19,911 bases of DNA from Paraglomus occultum (lineage: Eukaryota; Glomeromycota; Glomeromycetes; Paraglomerales; Paraglomeraceae), in contig CAJVPJ010000651.1 in assembly GCA_910592205.1 (NCBI GenBank), positions 1-19,911 on the forward strand. Direction: 5' to 3'. The position numbers and the translations under genes were made by a program. Under the pieces are notes generated by a model, which saw only the letters and a program-made list of their open reading frames with translations, was not told where the DNA came from and ran no database searches. Of the stretch, positions 10,099-19,105 are shown piece by piece (within the stretch, counting starts at the first letter, position 1; every line of letters starts with the position of its first letter).

Positions 10099-10156
10099 AG
10101 CCGAATCATCGTTCCTAGGAACTGGTTTTCTGTGTATCAGGAACGATGATTTTGCT
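10099..10156. repeat. Inverted repeat / potential hairpin, 13-bp perfect core
   Basis: AATCATCGTTCCT (10104-10116) is exactly complementary to AGGAACGATGATT (10139-10151), leaving a 22-nt loop. The pairing extends to about 18 bp per arm with two mismatches. It sits about 290-340 bp upstream of the mevalonate kinase start codon. It may be a fold-back element or a regulatory dyad; nothing in the sequence decides which. Confidence 0.75.
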
Positions 10157-10159
10157 AAT

Positions 10160-10196
10160 GATAATGATGATGATAATAATGATAATTATAATAATG

Positions 10197-10245
<49 letters not shown>
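10160..10245 (+). repeat. GAT/TAA compound microsatellite
   Basis: Interspersed GATAAT units become a pure TAA array of about 16 units (roughly 10197-10245). It lies directly downstream of the hairpin in the mevalonate kinase upstream region. Confidence 0.9.
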
Positions 10246-10247
<2 letters not shown>

Positions 10248-10437
10248 TAATTGAGAGATTATTCATTGGATTAAACAGACACACTTGTATAGTTAATTGG
10301 AGGATGGATATGAACGTCAAAGGAGAAAGACGGATAATTATACATTGTACGACATGTCAGTATACATATATAATTGTAATACATTGATGGATGAAAAAAT
10401 CTCACTGTTGTAAAAAAAGCTCGCACACTATTCACAA

Positions 10438-13017
10438 ATGGTATCGTCTCAGAATTTGCCCACGAGATATCTTGTATCTGCACCCGGAAAGGTGATTCTT
10501 TTCGGTGAACATGCGGTAGTTTATGGCACGGTAAGAAAAGTATTTGGAGTGTTTTATGACGGATTGTTTTACTAATCAAATGACAAGTGTAGTCGGCTAT
10601 TGCTGGAAGTGTTAATTTGCGGACCTATTTGCTTATCGAAAAGAGAGAAGATGGGATGCTCGAAGCGTACGTTCCAGACATTGGATTGGATCAACCAGTG
10701 AAATGGAATACTGAATTATTTCCATATTCAAAAGTCGAAGACGATAAGAAAGGTATGTTAATTAAACAACAATATCGCCGGGTCTCAGAACTTTTATAGG
10801 AAGATCGTCAATATGCAGGGTTCAATTAGTAATAATGTATGTAACGCGTGGCAGAAAGTATTTCTCAAAAGTCATGGGTTATCTAATTATCTACGTGGTG
10901 CGTTTTGAAAGCAGGCTCCTACGAAATCCAAAATACTATGATTTTTATGGTCACGATGTAACCAAAATATACAGAGTATTGTTCAACTTCGAAGGGGTAA
11001 TTGCATTACGTATTCTGGTTACAGTATGACCATTCTTCCAAAAATAAAAAAACATAGCATTTTGTTTCTCGTACACTTGTTTTGATAAGGCGTAGGGAAA
11101 GAGCAATTCCTCGACAACGAGAACTCGAGACTATATGTATAAAATTTAATTTTTGTTTTTTAATTTTCGCTGAGCTGGAGCCCCATTGTCAGAACTTTTC
11201 AATCACCACGTATATAATAGACGCGGGAGAAATGTCGTTTTTGTTTGTCGTACACTCGATGACCAAAACCGGATAGTATTGATTAGTTACTCATTTTTTA
11301 GAGGAATTCAACGAAGAACTTGCCGAATCGCTCAAATCACTTGCCGAAATCGAAAGCGACAAACCAGCTACAGTCCGCCAACAACAAAGTGTAGCTTGTT
11401 TAGCCCTTCTTTATCTCTTCACCCTCCTCTCAAGTAGATTCCCCGAGACCAAGTAAGCTTTACGTTTGCTTATATCCCACATACATTAATGTTCATTTCA
11501 GCTAACTGTCTACTTTGACAAAGACGCGGATTGACGATCCGTGTGCGTTCAGCTCTTCCCGTTGGTGCTGGCTTGGGCTCATCTGCTTCATATTCGGTCT
11601 GCTTGACAACAGGACTGTTGCTTAACTTTGAATACATTTCTCTTACACCTGACAGTCGAGGCGCAGAGCTGATTAAGAAATACTCCTTTTTGGCGGAAAA
11701 GATTATTCATGGTAACCCGTCCGGGATTGATAATGCAGTCGCAACATTCGGTGAGCGAGAAAGCATTTTTGCTATCATTTGTTCATTGGGGAGACTAAAC
11801 AGAATTAACACATATCAAGTTTTAAAGGCGGCGCTGTCTTGTACAAGAAAGGATCAATGGAATCCCTGAAAGGGTATCACGAGAATATTGCCGAGTTACC
11901 GTATTTCTTTGACTAAACAGAATCGAGTAAAAACACCCAGGGTACGGATAGTCTCCTATAAAACCTTTTTTTTTTATGTTTAAAGGAAAGGTAACAACTT
12001 ATCAACCTCCTACATATACCCAAGTACTGAATCGCGCTCTGCGAATAGGGCTGTTGAATTCTTGTCCAGTTATCTATGTAGCAAATTTTTTGAACCAAAG
12101 ATACTCTACTACATGGATATACGTGTACTCAGGAAAAAGCACTGTAGTCAAAGAAATACGGTAATTGACGTTTGTTGAATTGAATGACATTTCTAAAATA
12201 TTTTTTTTTAAGGTTCCGCCCATTTCGTTTTCTACTTACCAACACCAAAGTTGCTCGCGATACGAAAACGCAGGTTGCCAATGTTAGGATAAAATTTGAT
12301 AAAGTAAGCACTACTGTTCTTATACGGTGTGGGATTTGAATACATGATCTTTGACCGTGAATATCGTTATTAGTACCCCGAGATTATCAAACCAATACTG
12401 GATGCAATCCAGAACATTAGCGACCATTTTAAAACGGTTCTTATCAACGAAGGTATGATGATGGTAATTGTTATTTTATACTGCAATTTACAAAAGCGCT
12501 GACCCATTTATAGACAACAACATTACGCAGGATACAATACTCGAGGTCTGTTAAAAGTATATATATGTTTGAATCCTCTATACACGCTAATATATAGTTT
12601 TTCTGTAGGATCTGATAGATTTGAACCATCATTTTATCAATTCACTGGGTGTGGGCCACCCGGCGCTAGACAAAGTACGCGAGATTACAGCTCAATTTGA
12701 ATTACATTCAAAGTTAACTGGAGCTGGTGGCGGTGGCTGCGCATTGACTTTTATCCGAGACGGTAAGAACGCGCAAATTCTGATTTTGGTATAATGTTCA
12801 ATTATGCTTAAATTTTACTTTAATAGGCATTCCAGACGTTACGATAGAGACGGTTAAGAAATCGCTCTCTTTACAGGGATTTGAATGCTTTGAAACTTTG
12901 GTCGGTGGACATGGTGCTGGCGCATTGGTTATAAATGATACCATAACTGCGCAGGAATTTATGGAAGGCGGGTTGGAGTGGTATGGTGGGATGGACAGTT
13001 GGCATTACTTTGTTTAA
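10438..13017 (+). CDS. ERG12: Mevalonate kinase
   Basis: Phosphorylates mevalonate with ATP to mevalonate-5-phosphate, an early step of isoprenoid and ergosterol synthesis. A GHMP-family kinase of 407 aa in ten exons: 10438-10530, 10593-10752, 11302-11452, 11524-11750, 11828-11873, 12213-12303, 12374-12452, 12514-12545, 12609-12762, 12827-13017; every join keeps phase. Motif 1 is [17 protein letters not shown] (residues 14-30). The ATP-binding motif 2 is [11 protein letters not shown] (147-157). [11 protein letters not shown] (197-207) holds the putative catalytic Asp204. LLTNTKV follows, then ELIDMNQHH-like [17 protein letters not shown], and motif 3 [10 protein letters not shown] (328-337). 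All key residues are present and no frame error is seen, so it looks functional. Introns 2 (549 nt) and 5 (339 nt) are far longer than the other seven (61-77 nt). The short ORFs inside those introns have no recognisable content. Confidence 0.97.
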
Positions 13018-13119
13018 CTTTCATAAGAAACGTAGTTTAATTTGATCAACAAGAATTAAAGTATTGGTTATCCACCAAATGATATATCTTGAATTTTTTT
13101 TTGCAATTTTCAAAATTAT

Positions 13120-13653
13120 AGAAAACCCTGATCTACAGGTAAACCATTACATTATATGCAGTGGTATGTGTGTACGTGTGTATGTATTTGAAAAACTGTA
13201 CAAATTTGACCAAGCTAGAATTCACTATCGGTGAATCGTTGGTGGATTTATCTGGATGCAGAAAATGCTGCAACCAGTTAGAGAAGGAAAATTGTCCAAC
13301 TTGCGGTACCTCGCGTTCTATAGTATATTGTTTAATGAACTGATGTATCATTCCATCATTGCGGATTTGGCACGGGGATGTCCAAAGCTTGTATCGTTCA
13401 AGGCGCAAATGGAGATGATAATAAACTCTTTTCCCAATTTGCGGTCAATAAATTGGAGCGAGGATGTTTGAAGATATTGGAATTAGACCACGTCCTTGAT
13501 GAAATAACGCAAGGCATAACGGGAAAATTTCCAATATTGAAAGAATTAACTATTCATAAAGCTCCAAAAGAATTTGCTACATTTGTGAAAATTGGACAAT
13601 ACAACAGACTGAAAGGTGGAGAAAAAGCCAAAAATCCCAATTTTATTTGCTAA
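13120..13653 (+). pseudogene. Leucine-rich-repeat protein fragment (F-box/LRR type), frame-broken
   Basis: Three frames in succession carry LRR-like text: YLKNCTNLTKLEFTIGESL (from about 13190), then LSNLRYLAFYSILFNEL, GCPKLVSF and FPNLRSINW, stopping at 13471, then CLKILELDHV and FPILKELTIHKAPKEFATF, stopping at 13653. The repeats match the irregular LRRs typical of fungal F-box/LRR proteins, in which short Cys/Pro-Lys-Leu segments alternate. No F-box and no continuous frame remain, so this is a fragment of a dead gene. The text after 13653 still reads LRR-like for a few residues (CHLITELSSDLC). Confidence 0.5.
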
Positions 13654-14549
13654 TTAAGAGATTGTTGTGCATAGAACATGCATGTCACCTGATTACAGAA
13701 TTGTCATCTGACTTATGCAACGGAGCTCAAAACGAACACAATAATGTTTGTTTGGTCCAGTAAGACTGAACGCCTCGGGTGTATGCGTCGTGTCGGGGTA
13801 AAGCCAAATGCTTTATGAGTGGCGCAACGTCCGATTACTAGTAACGTTATGAGCATTGCATTCTATTATGTTGAAATTTTCACATTTTATGACTATGAAA
13901 AATTTTGCATGGTTGTTGTAATCTGTTTCGCCTATTACAACAGGGAAGTGGTACTGGCGGCTATCTTCCTGATGACTTGTGGGTTCATTGTGGTATGGCT
14001 GTGCTATATTCCACAAGTACACGTATATTTGTTTGTTTGTTGCGTAAACGGCTAATGCTGACATACCTATTACTATTTATATTTGAGATAAGGCGGAGGC
14101 GCATGAGGAACGTTGAAGACGGAAATTAAATTTTCAGAGATTAGTATTAGGTTTGCATAGTTATTTTACCTACTTCGAAGTACTAAAGCAATATACTGCT
14201 TTTTCCCTAGTTGGGACAGCATGTGAAACAATGGGTCAGATAGAAAGTGGTTTGAGGAAGAAAAGTGAGCAGCTGGTTCTGTTATACCCGGATTATACAA
14301 AGAAAACAAGGTTATGAGGAAAAAAATATTTATTTCTTTATTATGAAGCATTGCTTATTTCAGAACCTATTACCATTGAATAAAGTTATGATGTCTCACA
14401 TACTACTATTATATGGGGCGTGCTGCAACAAAACCAGACAAAGTGAACATTTGATGTCACTGTCATCAGCTCAAAGAAAACTTTTTATATAATGTAATAA
14501 ATTTCTTTTAATTCTTTGTTTTCGCTCAAGGTCATTTCTTTACTTCCTT
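13654..14549. other. Unresolved stretch with scattered short coding-like pieces
   Basis: A hydrophobic open frame at 13819-14055 and a short frame around 14230-14310 (MGQIESGLRKKSEQLVLLYP) can be read, but neither has splice sites that extend it or a recognisable family. These could be remnants of further decayed genes. I do not assign any. Confidence 0.3.
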
Positions 14550-14990
14550 GACCTCTATTTGAGTAGTTAAATGACCATTTTGTTACTCTTTCAGTCATTT
14601 ATTTTCTTCCTTTAACCTAGCAACTTCAGTCTCTAATTCTTTAATTTCTCCTTAGATTTTTCATGAAATTTGGCTACTTCCTCTTGTTCTATTGTTAAAG
14701 CCTCTTTGGTAGAAGACAGTTCTTTTTCTAGTTCTTGAGTTCTCTTTCTAAGTGAAAACTGAAATATTGAGAAATTAATTCTTTTTCAGTAAGAGATTGG
14801 GGTTGCTCCTTTACTTTATTATTATGGCAATAGCAAAACCTCTTAACTAAACAGGTTTGTCAACTATACACCGACGTGTTATAATATACGCTCCCTTCAC
14901 TTTCTTTATCTGAATCGAATTGAAATACTTCGGCGTCACATACTCCAATGTTTTTTAAAAGAGAGTTGAACTTTAATTGTGTATTGTTAG
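14550..14990 (-). pseudogene. Coiled-coil protein pseudogene
   Basis: Read on the minus strand, the sequence begins with an acidic segment (FNSLLKNIGVCDAEVFQFDS), meets an in-frame TGA near 14862, and continues as KEQPQSLTEKELISQYF. It then changes frame into heptad-rich text (TQELEKELSSTKEAL, IEQEEVAKFHEKSKEKL) and changes again (EIKELETEVARLKEENK), with TGA and TAA interruptions. The Leu/Glu/Lys heptads indicate a former coiled coil. One internal stop and at least two frame shifts show that it is not translated as it stands. The parent family is unknown. Confidence 0.5.
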
Positions 14991-15149
14991 ATTGTTATTT
15001 ATAGACTAATTTCGTTAGTTAATTTTATTGTTAGTTAATTTATGACAATTTTACGTAGTTAATCGTTAATGTTACCGCTATTATAGGGGGGTCTTTTTTA
15101 TAATTTTTTAAATTTGTGCTTAATGTTTTATTATATGTTATTCTTCATA

Positions 15150-16282
15150 CGCAGGTCCTTTCCTGGAGCCTTTTACCAGACATTTTGAAACCGGTTCTTC
15201 CTCGTGATTGTACTTATTCAATACAAATATTCGATATTCTATCGCCATACCGAACGCGAGAAAACTTTGAAGTTGAAAATTTCGAGTTAGACATATTCGT
15301 AAATGTATGTAACGAAGAAAAAGCATCAGAATGGTTTGCAGCATTTGAATCCTATTCAAAGACTACAATGCCACAAACAAGAGGTTTTAAAATAACGGAA
15401 AACAGGGTACTTTTTAGACAATTACGCCATTGTATCCATAGCCATCAAGTTAGGAAAAAACAAGGAAATAGTATAAAAAACGTCTGCATTCGCCTCGGGA
15501 ACGTGATATCAATTGTACTGCAAGTATTCATCTTCGATTGGAACGCCAGAAACTTACACATAGTCATCCGTTAGAAATTAATATTAAGTTTACGCACAAC
15601 CATGTAATTAATTCAGCGGAATCACTCAGTTTTCGCCGTGTCAAAAGCGAAGTCTGCGAAAGACTTGTCGAATTATTCAAAAATGGACATCCGCATTGTG
15701 TGCCTATGAAGATGAATTGTATCTTAATACCACGTACTACGAACGATCAGAAATGCTTTCCGATCGAGCATTCAATCCGGACTATGATACTGTTCTCCGT
15801 CTTTTTCGAAAATACCGTGAGACTGCACTTGGCAGTCGTAATGGAAAATCGATGTTTGAGCGCTTAAGGTCAATGGTCGAAGAATACAACAATTCAGGTC
15901 GGGGTAAAGCGGCTTGCAAGAATTTGACGCCACAAACCGGAAAGGCATTTATACTTTGTGTCTTATGCAGCGAGTGCATGAGAAAGTTCCACAAGCACGC
16001 GAGTTGTGTTATATGGACGCTTCGGCTTCATTCGAACACCTTAACATGTCGATTACCCTCCTCTATACTAGCTGCGCGGTCGGTGCCCTTCCGCTCGGAC
16101 TATTTATTACTTCAGACGAACTCGGAATCACATTAGAAAAGGCGATAAATTTATTGAAAACGATTCTTCCTGGATATGCCTTTTTCGGACATGGTCCACA
16201 AGTAGGTCCGATTTTTCCTCACGGACGATTCAAGGGCTGAACGTAATGCTCTGGAAATACTGTATATTGGCCACAAGGTGTG
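15150..16282 (+). pseudogene. MULE-type transposase relic, 3'-truncated
   Basis: Conserved text is spread over changing frames: TYSIQIFDILSPYRTRENFE to about 15478; RLHSPRERDINCTASIHLRL and FTHNHVINSAESLSFRRV (15481 to about 15700); YEDELYLN, YDTVLRLFRKYRETALG and EEYNNSGRGKAAC (to about 15910); LCYMDASASFEHLN, LPLGLFITSDELGITLEKA and ILPGYAFFGHGPQ (to about 16215); FLTDDSRAERNALEIL (to about 16261); then YWPQGV. This order matches MULE transposase-domain proteins: zinc-finger-like Cys/His region, first catalytic Asp in MDAS (codon 16016-16018), second in LTDDS (about 16224). The part with the third acidic residue and any SWIM finger is missing. At least five frame changes make it inactive. 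No terminal inverted repeats were found. Confidence 0.7.
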
Positions 16283-16580
16283 TATATTCTTTTCTAAAAT
16301 TCAATAACAACTTGTTAATAAATTTCCGAATTATTTTATAATGAATTCGATGAATTTTGGGGAGACAATTGACGGTCACCTGTCACACATTTCGGTCGTG
16401 CAAACCAAACCACTGACGCGTTGATCAAACCATTTTTCACCCCCATATTAGAACGCGCCTGGCCGCTCGCAAGGTATAGGATTCTTGTTTCTGAAGGGTA
16501 CTAACTATAATCAAACTCCGAATACCTTTACTCCTTATCTGGCAGTCAGTCTGGGGGTGATAAGATCCCTGGTCTAACAG
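16283..16580. other. Intergenic, no supported gene
   Basis: This stretch separates the truncated transposase from the PD-(D/E)XK-like gene. The middle part (about 16380-16500) is locally richer in G+C than its flanks but shows no recognisable frame. The end should contain the promoter of the gene starting at 16581, unless that gene has further upstream exons. Confidence 0.45.
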
Positions 16581-19105
16581 ATGTCTAATTATCCTGGTGA
16601 GCTTCGTGAATTGCGTTCGACTTTGATCCACAGCTCTCTTTATTATCAACCATCTTTAGCCCCTGTCCAGAAGTCAAGAATTCTTACTTTAATCGCAAGT
16701 CTGCGGAATGGGACATTATTGGGTTCTTGGATGAGGATAAAGAGAAGGTGCCACTCGAACAGAAATTGGATTCATATATCAAAGACCTCAGAGTCCTCGC
16801 CAATATTGAGCAAGGCAAGCGACAAGAAAAAGCTCAGCTACTTATCGTCAGCTATATGACGGCAAGTGATAATTTTTTTTCCCTTTGAAATGTTGAATGT
16901 TAAGTAGGAAGTAGTGGCGTGTAAGGGGACTGCTAGTTTCCTTATCATTCAAGACTGCTAGTTGACCCGGCACCGGCCCCATCGGGGCACAGGCGACCTG
17001 CTAGGTTGGCTGATGTCTAAAGACTGCTAGTTGAACCGGTGGGATTCTGGGAATAGGATTCTGGGAATACATGTAAGATAGACTGCTGGTTGAGCATATT
17101 ACTAATTTCTAGACTCTTCTTGGAGGTTTTAGGCTGATCGTCAAAGAGCGAAAGAATGGTATACGTCGACCAGAACGGCTAGTAATAGACCCTCGGTTAA
17201 CTTTCACAACTCGAAAGTGGGTGTTGCGATTATTGGAATATCGGTATGTTTTTAAGTCATGCATATATTTATGTTTCGTCAAGACTCAAAAACAAGCGGT
17301 TGTCTACGCGACTAACTTACATTCTCCTTCATAGAGCGGAGTCAATAAGGAGTGTGGCATCGGTTTGGAGAAAAGGCCTCGCAGCGTGATCCATGATGAA
17401 AGCGACAGTGACGACTCACCATGTGATTCAGCCAAAAGACGATTGACTCGTGAGCTTCGCAAGGAGGTAAAAAAAAATGAATTGCAGGTAAGTTGGAGTG
17501 AATGGTCAATTTTATAACGTGTTTCTGCCGCAAATTTATTTCCAACGTTAATGTGCCACTATTATTATTTTAGACAAGCGTTTCGGAATCAGATGTTGAC
17601 GAAGACGATGAATCGGACGTGACTGGAATTGTGCCACGTAGACTGTCCAGTTATCATCAATGATGTTAAGGGACTGCAGCTGGGACCCCCACCTCGACAA
17701 GAGTCTAAATGGTTCATAAACGAGATCGATGTCTCGGAAAGGTGGCATCAATTTAAACAGAGATCATTGAAATTGGCAATGGAGAAGGGGCTTTTTGCAG
17801 AGAGCCACACGCAGGAAATATTGTATGTGCTCAATTTCTTTGTCTTGCTGAGTTATCATAAAGTCTGATTGCAATTACTTTACTTTGTAGGTCCTTGTCA
17901 CACGTTCTCCTGCTAAAACCAAAACAACATTCCTCATTAATGATGGTAGTTTTCAGTACTGAATTATTGGAGATGATGCACAAAGACATGCTGGAGAGAT
18001 TCACTGAACAGGAGACAGAATTTGACTTCGAGATTTTTACAAAACTTACACTGATTGTCAAGGTATGGTTTTTTCCTTTCTCTATACTATGGAAAATTTT
18101 TTCTTAATATAATTTTTTTTTTGTTACAGCAACTGCGGAAGGGAAAGGTCACAAGGAATATTGCAGTTACAGAACTTCAGACACTCATGATCGGTCGTTC
18201 TTATGGAGAAGTGTCTATTTTAAAGGCCATCAAAAACATGTAAGATTGCGCTAAAGCATAAACGAGAAGCCCTTCATGGCATCTAACGCCTTTTTGTTTC
18301 TATTACTAGTATAGAAAGAGTTCCTACAATCACCTTGAGCAGCCCCCTTGGGGAAGTTGAACTTTGCACTACATATATTGATCCAGTCCTGAGTCCAATT
18401 ATCGCAGACCCTGATCGTGATATTTTTTTGTGTTGGTAAGCTCAATGATTTATTATCATTAACAGTACCAGTATATGCAATCTCCAATTATAGAAAACTG
18501 CAGGTCAAATAAAGAAGCGCCCGAGTCAAAGGCAAGGAAGTTGACGGGTAGGGCGAAACAATCCGATGCCATCATAAACAATATTGAACAATTGTCTTGG
18601 GGTTCCAGTATGGGACATGGCGAGGCTAAGGTGAAAGAGGAAGCAAATAATCTCTATAGCCTCAGTGCCGATCTCATCAGAGTTGCTGTATTCAACAAAG
18701 ACGGGATTGACTTTTACAAAATGCGGTGCATGTTTGGGTTTCAAGTAGTAGGTAAGATCATAGTGGCTTTTTCTCTCTTTCTATTTTACATCAAACATCA
18801 CTGAACAAATTTTCATAGGACAACATATTTCGTTCTACCTCACTACTCTCTTGTGCGATGGTCTATATGTTATGGCGGAGATCGGTCATCTCGACGTTCC
18901 AATGTCACTCGAACAAATTCCTGCTTTCCTTTCCAGCCTTGACACGCTTCTCATCACCACCAATGCATACTGGGCAAATTGTCAGAAGTCTAATGCCGCC
19001 GTTGAAATAGAATCAAACAAGCGCAATACCCTCGCTACTCCAAATTTCAAGGAGTTAATTGCAAGCAGCCGGGACCGGCATCGTCCTTGTAAATTACGAT
19101 TTTAA
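16581..19105 (+). CDS. Unnamed fungal protein with C-terminal PD-(D/E)XK-nuclease-like motif
   Basis: Proposed exons: 16581-16596, 16671-16861, 17133-17243, 17335-17487, 17574-17618, 17671-17822, 17891-18062, 18130-18239, 18310-18435, 18504-18751, 18819-19105, giving about 536 aa. Most introns are 67-91 nt. Intron 2 (271 nt) has a GC donor (GCAAGT). The 52-nt intron 17619-17670 is the weakest: without it the frame breaks, so a one-base frameshift is an alternative. The middle is acidic and basic in turn (HDESDSDD; KRRLTRELRKEVKK), suggesting a nuclear protein. The C-terminal domain has D380 (QSDAIIN) and, about 19 residues on, GEAK (E399, K401), the spacing of the PD-(D/E)XK nuclease active site. 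SLSADLIRVAVFNKDGID and ISFYLTTLLCDGLYVMAEIG follow. I associate this arrangement with unnamed families in Glomeromycotina and Mucorales. Activity and role are unknown, and the usual Pro before Asp is replaced by Ser. Confidence 0.65.
16928..17093 (+). repeat. Interspersed GACTGCTAGTTG repeats and a 14-bp tandem duplication inside an intron
   Basis: GACTGCTAGTT occurs at 16928, again as GACTGCTAGTTGACCCGG at 16953 and GACTGCTAGTTGAACCGG at 17022, and as GACTGCTGGTTGA at 17081, with a diverged copy near 16995. GGATTCTGGGAATA is duplicated head to tail at 17042-17055 and 17056-17069. Between copies there is a short GCCCC-ATC-GGGGC dyad. The cluster fills the GC-AG intron of the PD-(D/E)XK-like gene and is richer in G+C than its surroundings. 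Confidence 0.8.

Larger units (their letters stand above)
9886..10437. other. Mevalonate kinase upstream region with hairpin and microsatellite
   Basis: No gene supported. The stretch contains residual coding-like text just after the relic (about 9900-9990), the hairpin at 10099-10156 and the GAT/TAA repeat at 10160-10245. The remaining about 190 bp before the ATG are A+T-rich and are the likely core promoter and 5' UTR. No specific sterol-response element was recognised. Confidence 0.5.

Noticed and set aside
10835-11276. ORFs inside intron 2 of mevalonate kinase
   Set aside because: The kinase is complete without them; no homology-like text and they start and stop at random.
11976-12164. 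62-codon ORF inside intron 5 of mevalonate kinase
   Set aside because: The kinase frame joins perfectly from 11873 to 12213 across it, so it is intronic.
13819-14055. Hydrophobic 78-codon plus frame that could be a membrane peptide
   Set aside because: It is mirrored by an open minus frame, has no flanking exons and no family; hydrophobicity alone is common in T-rich sequence.
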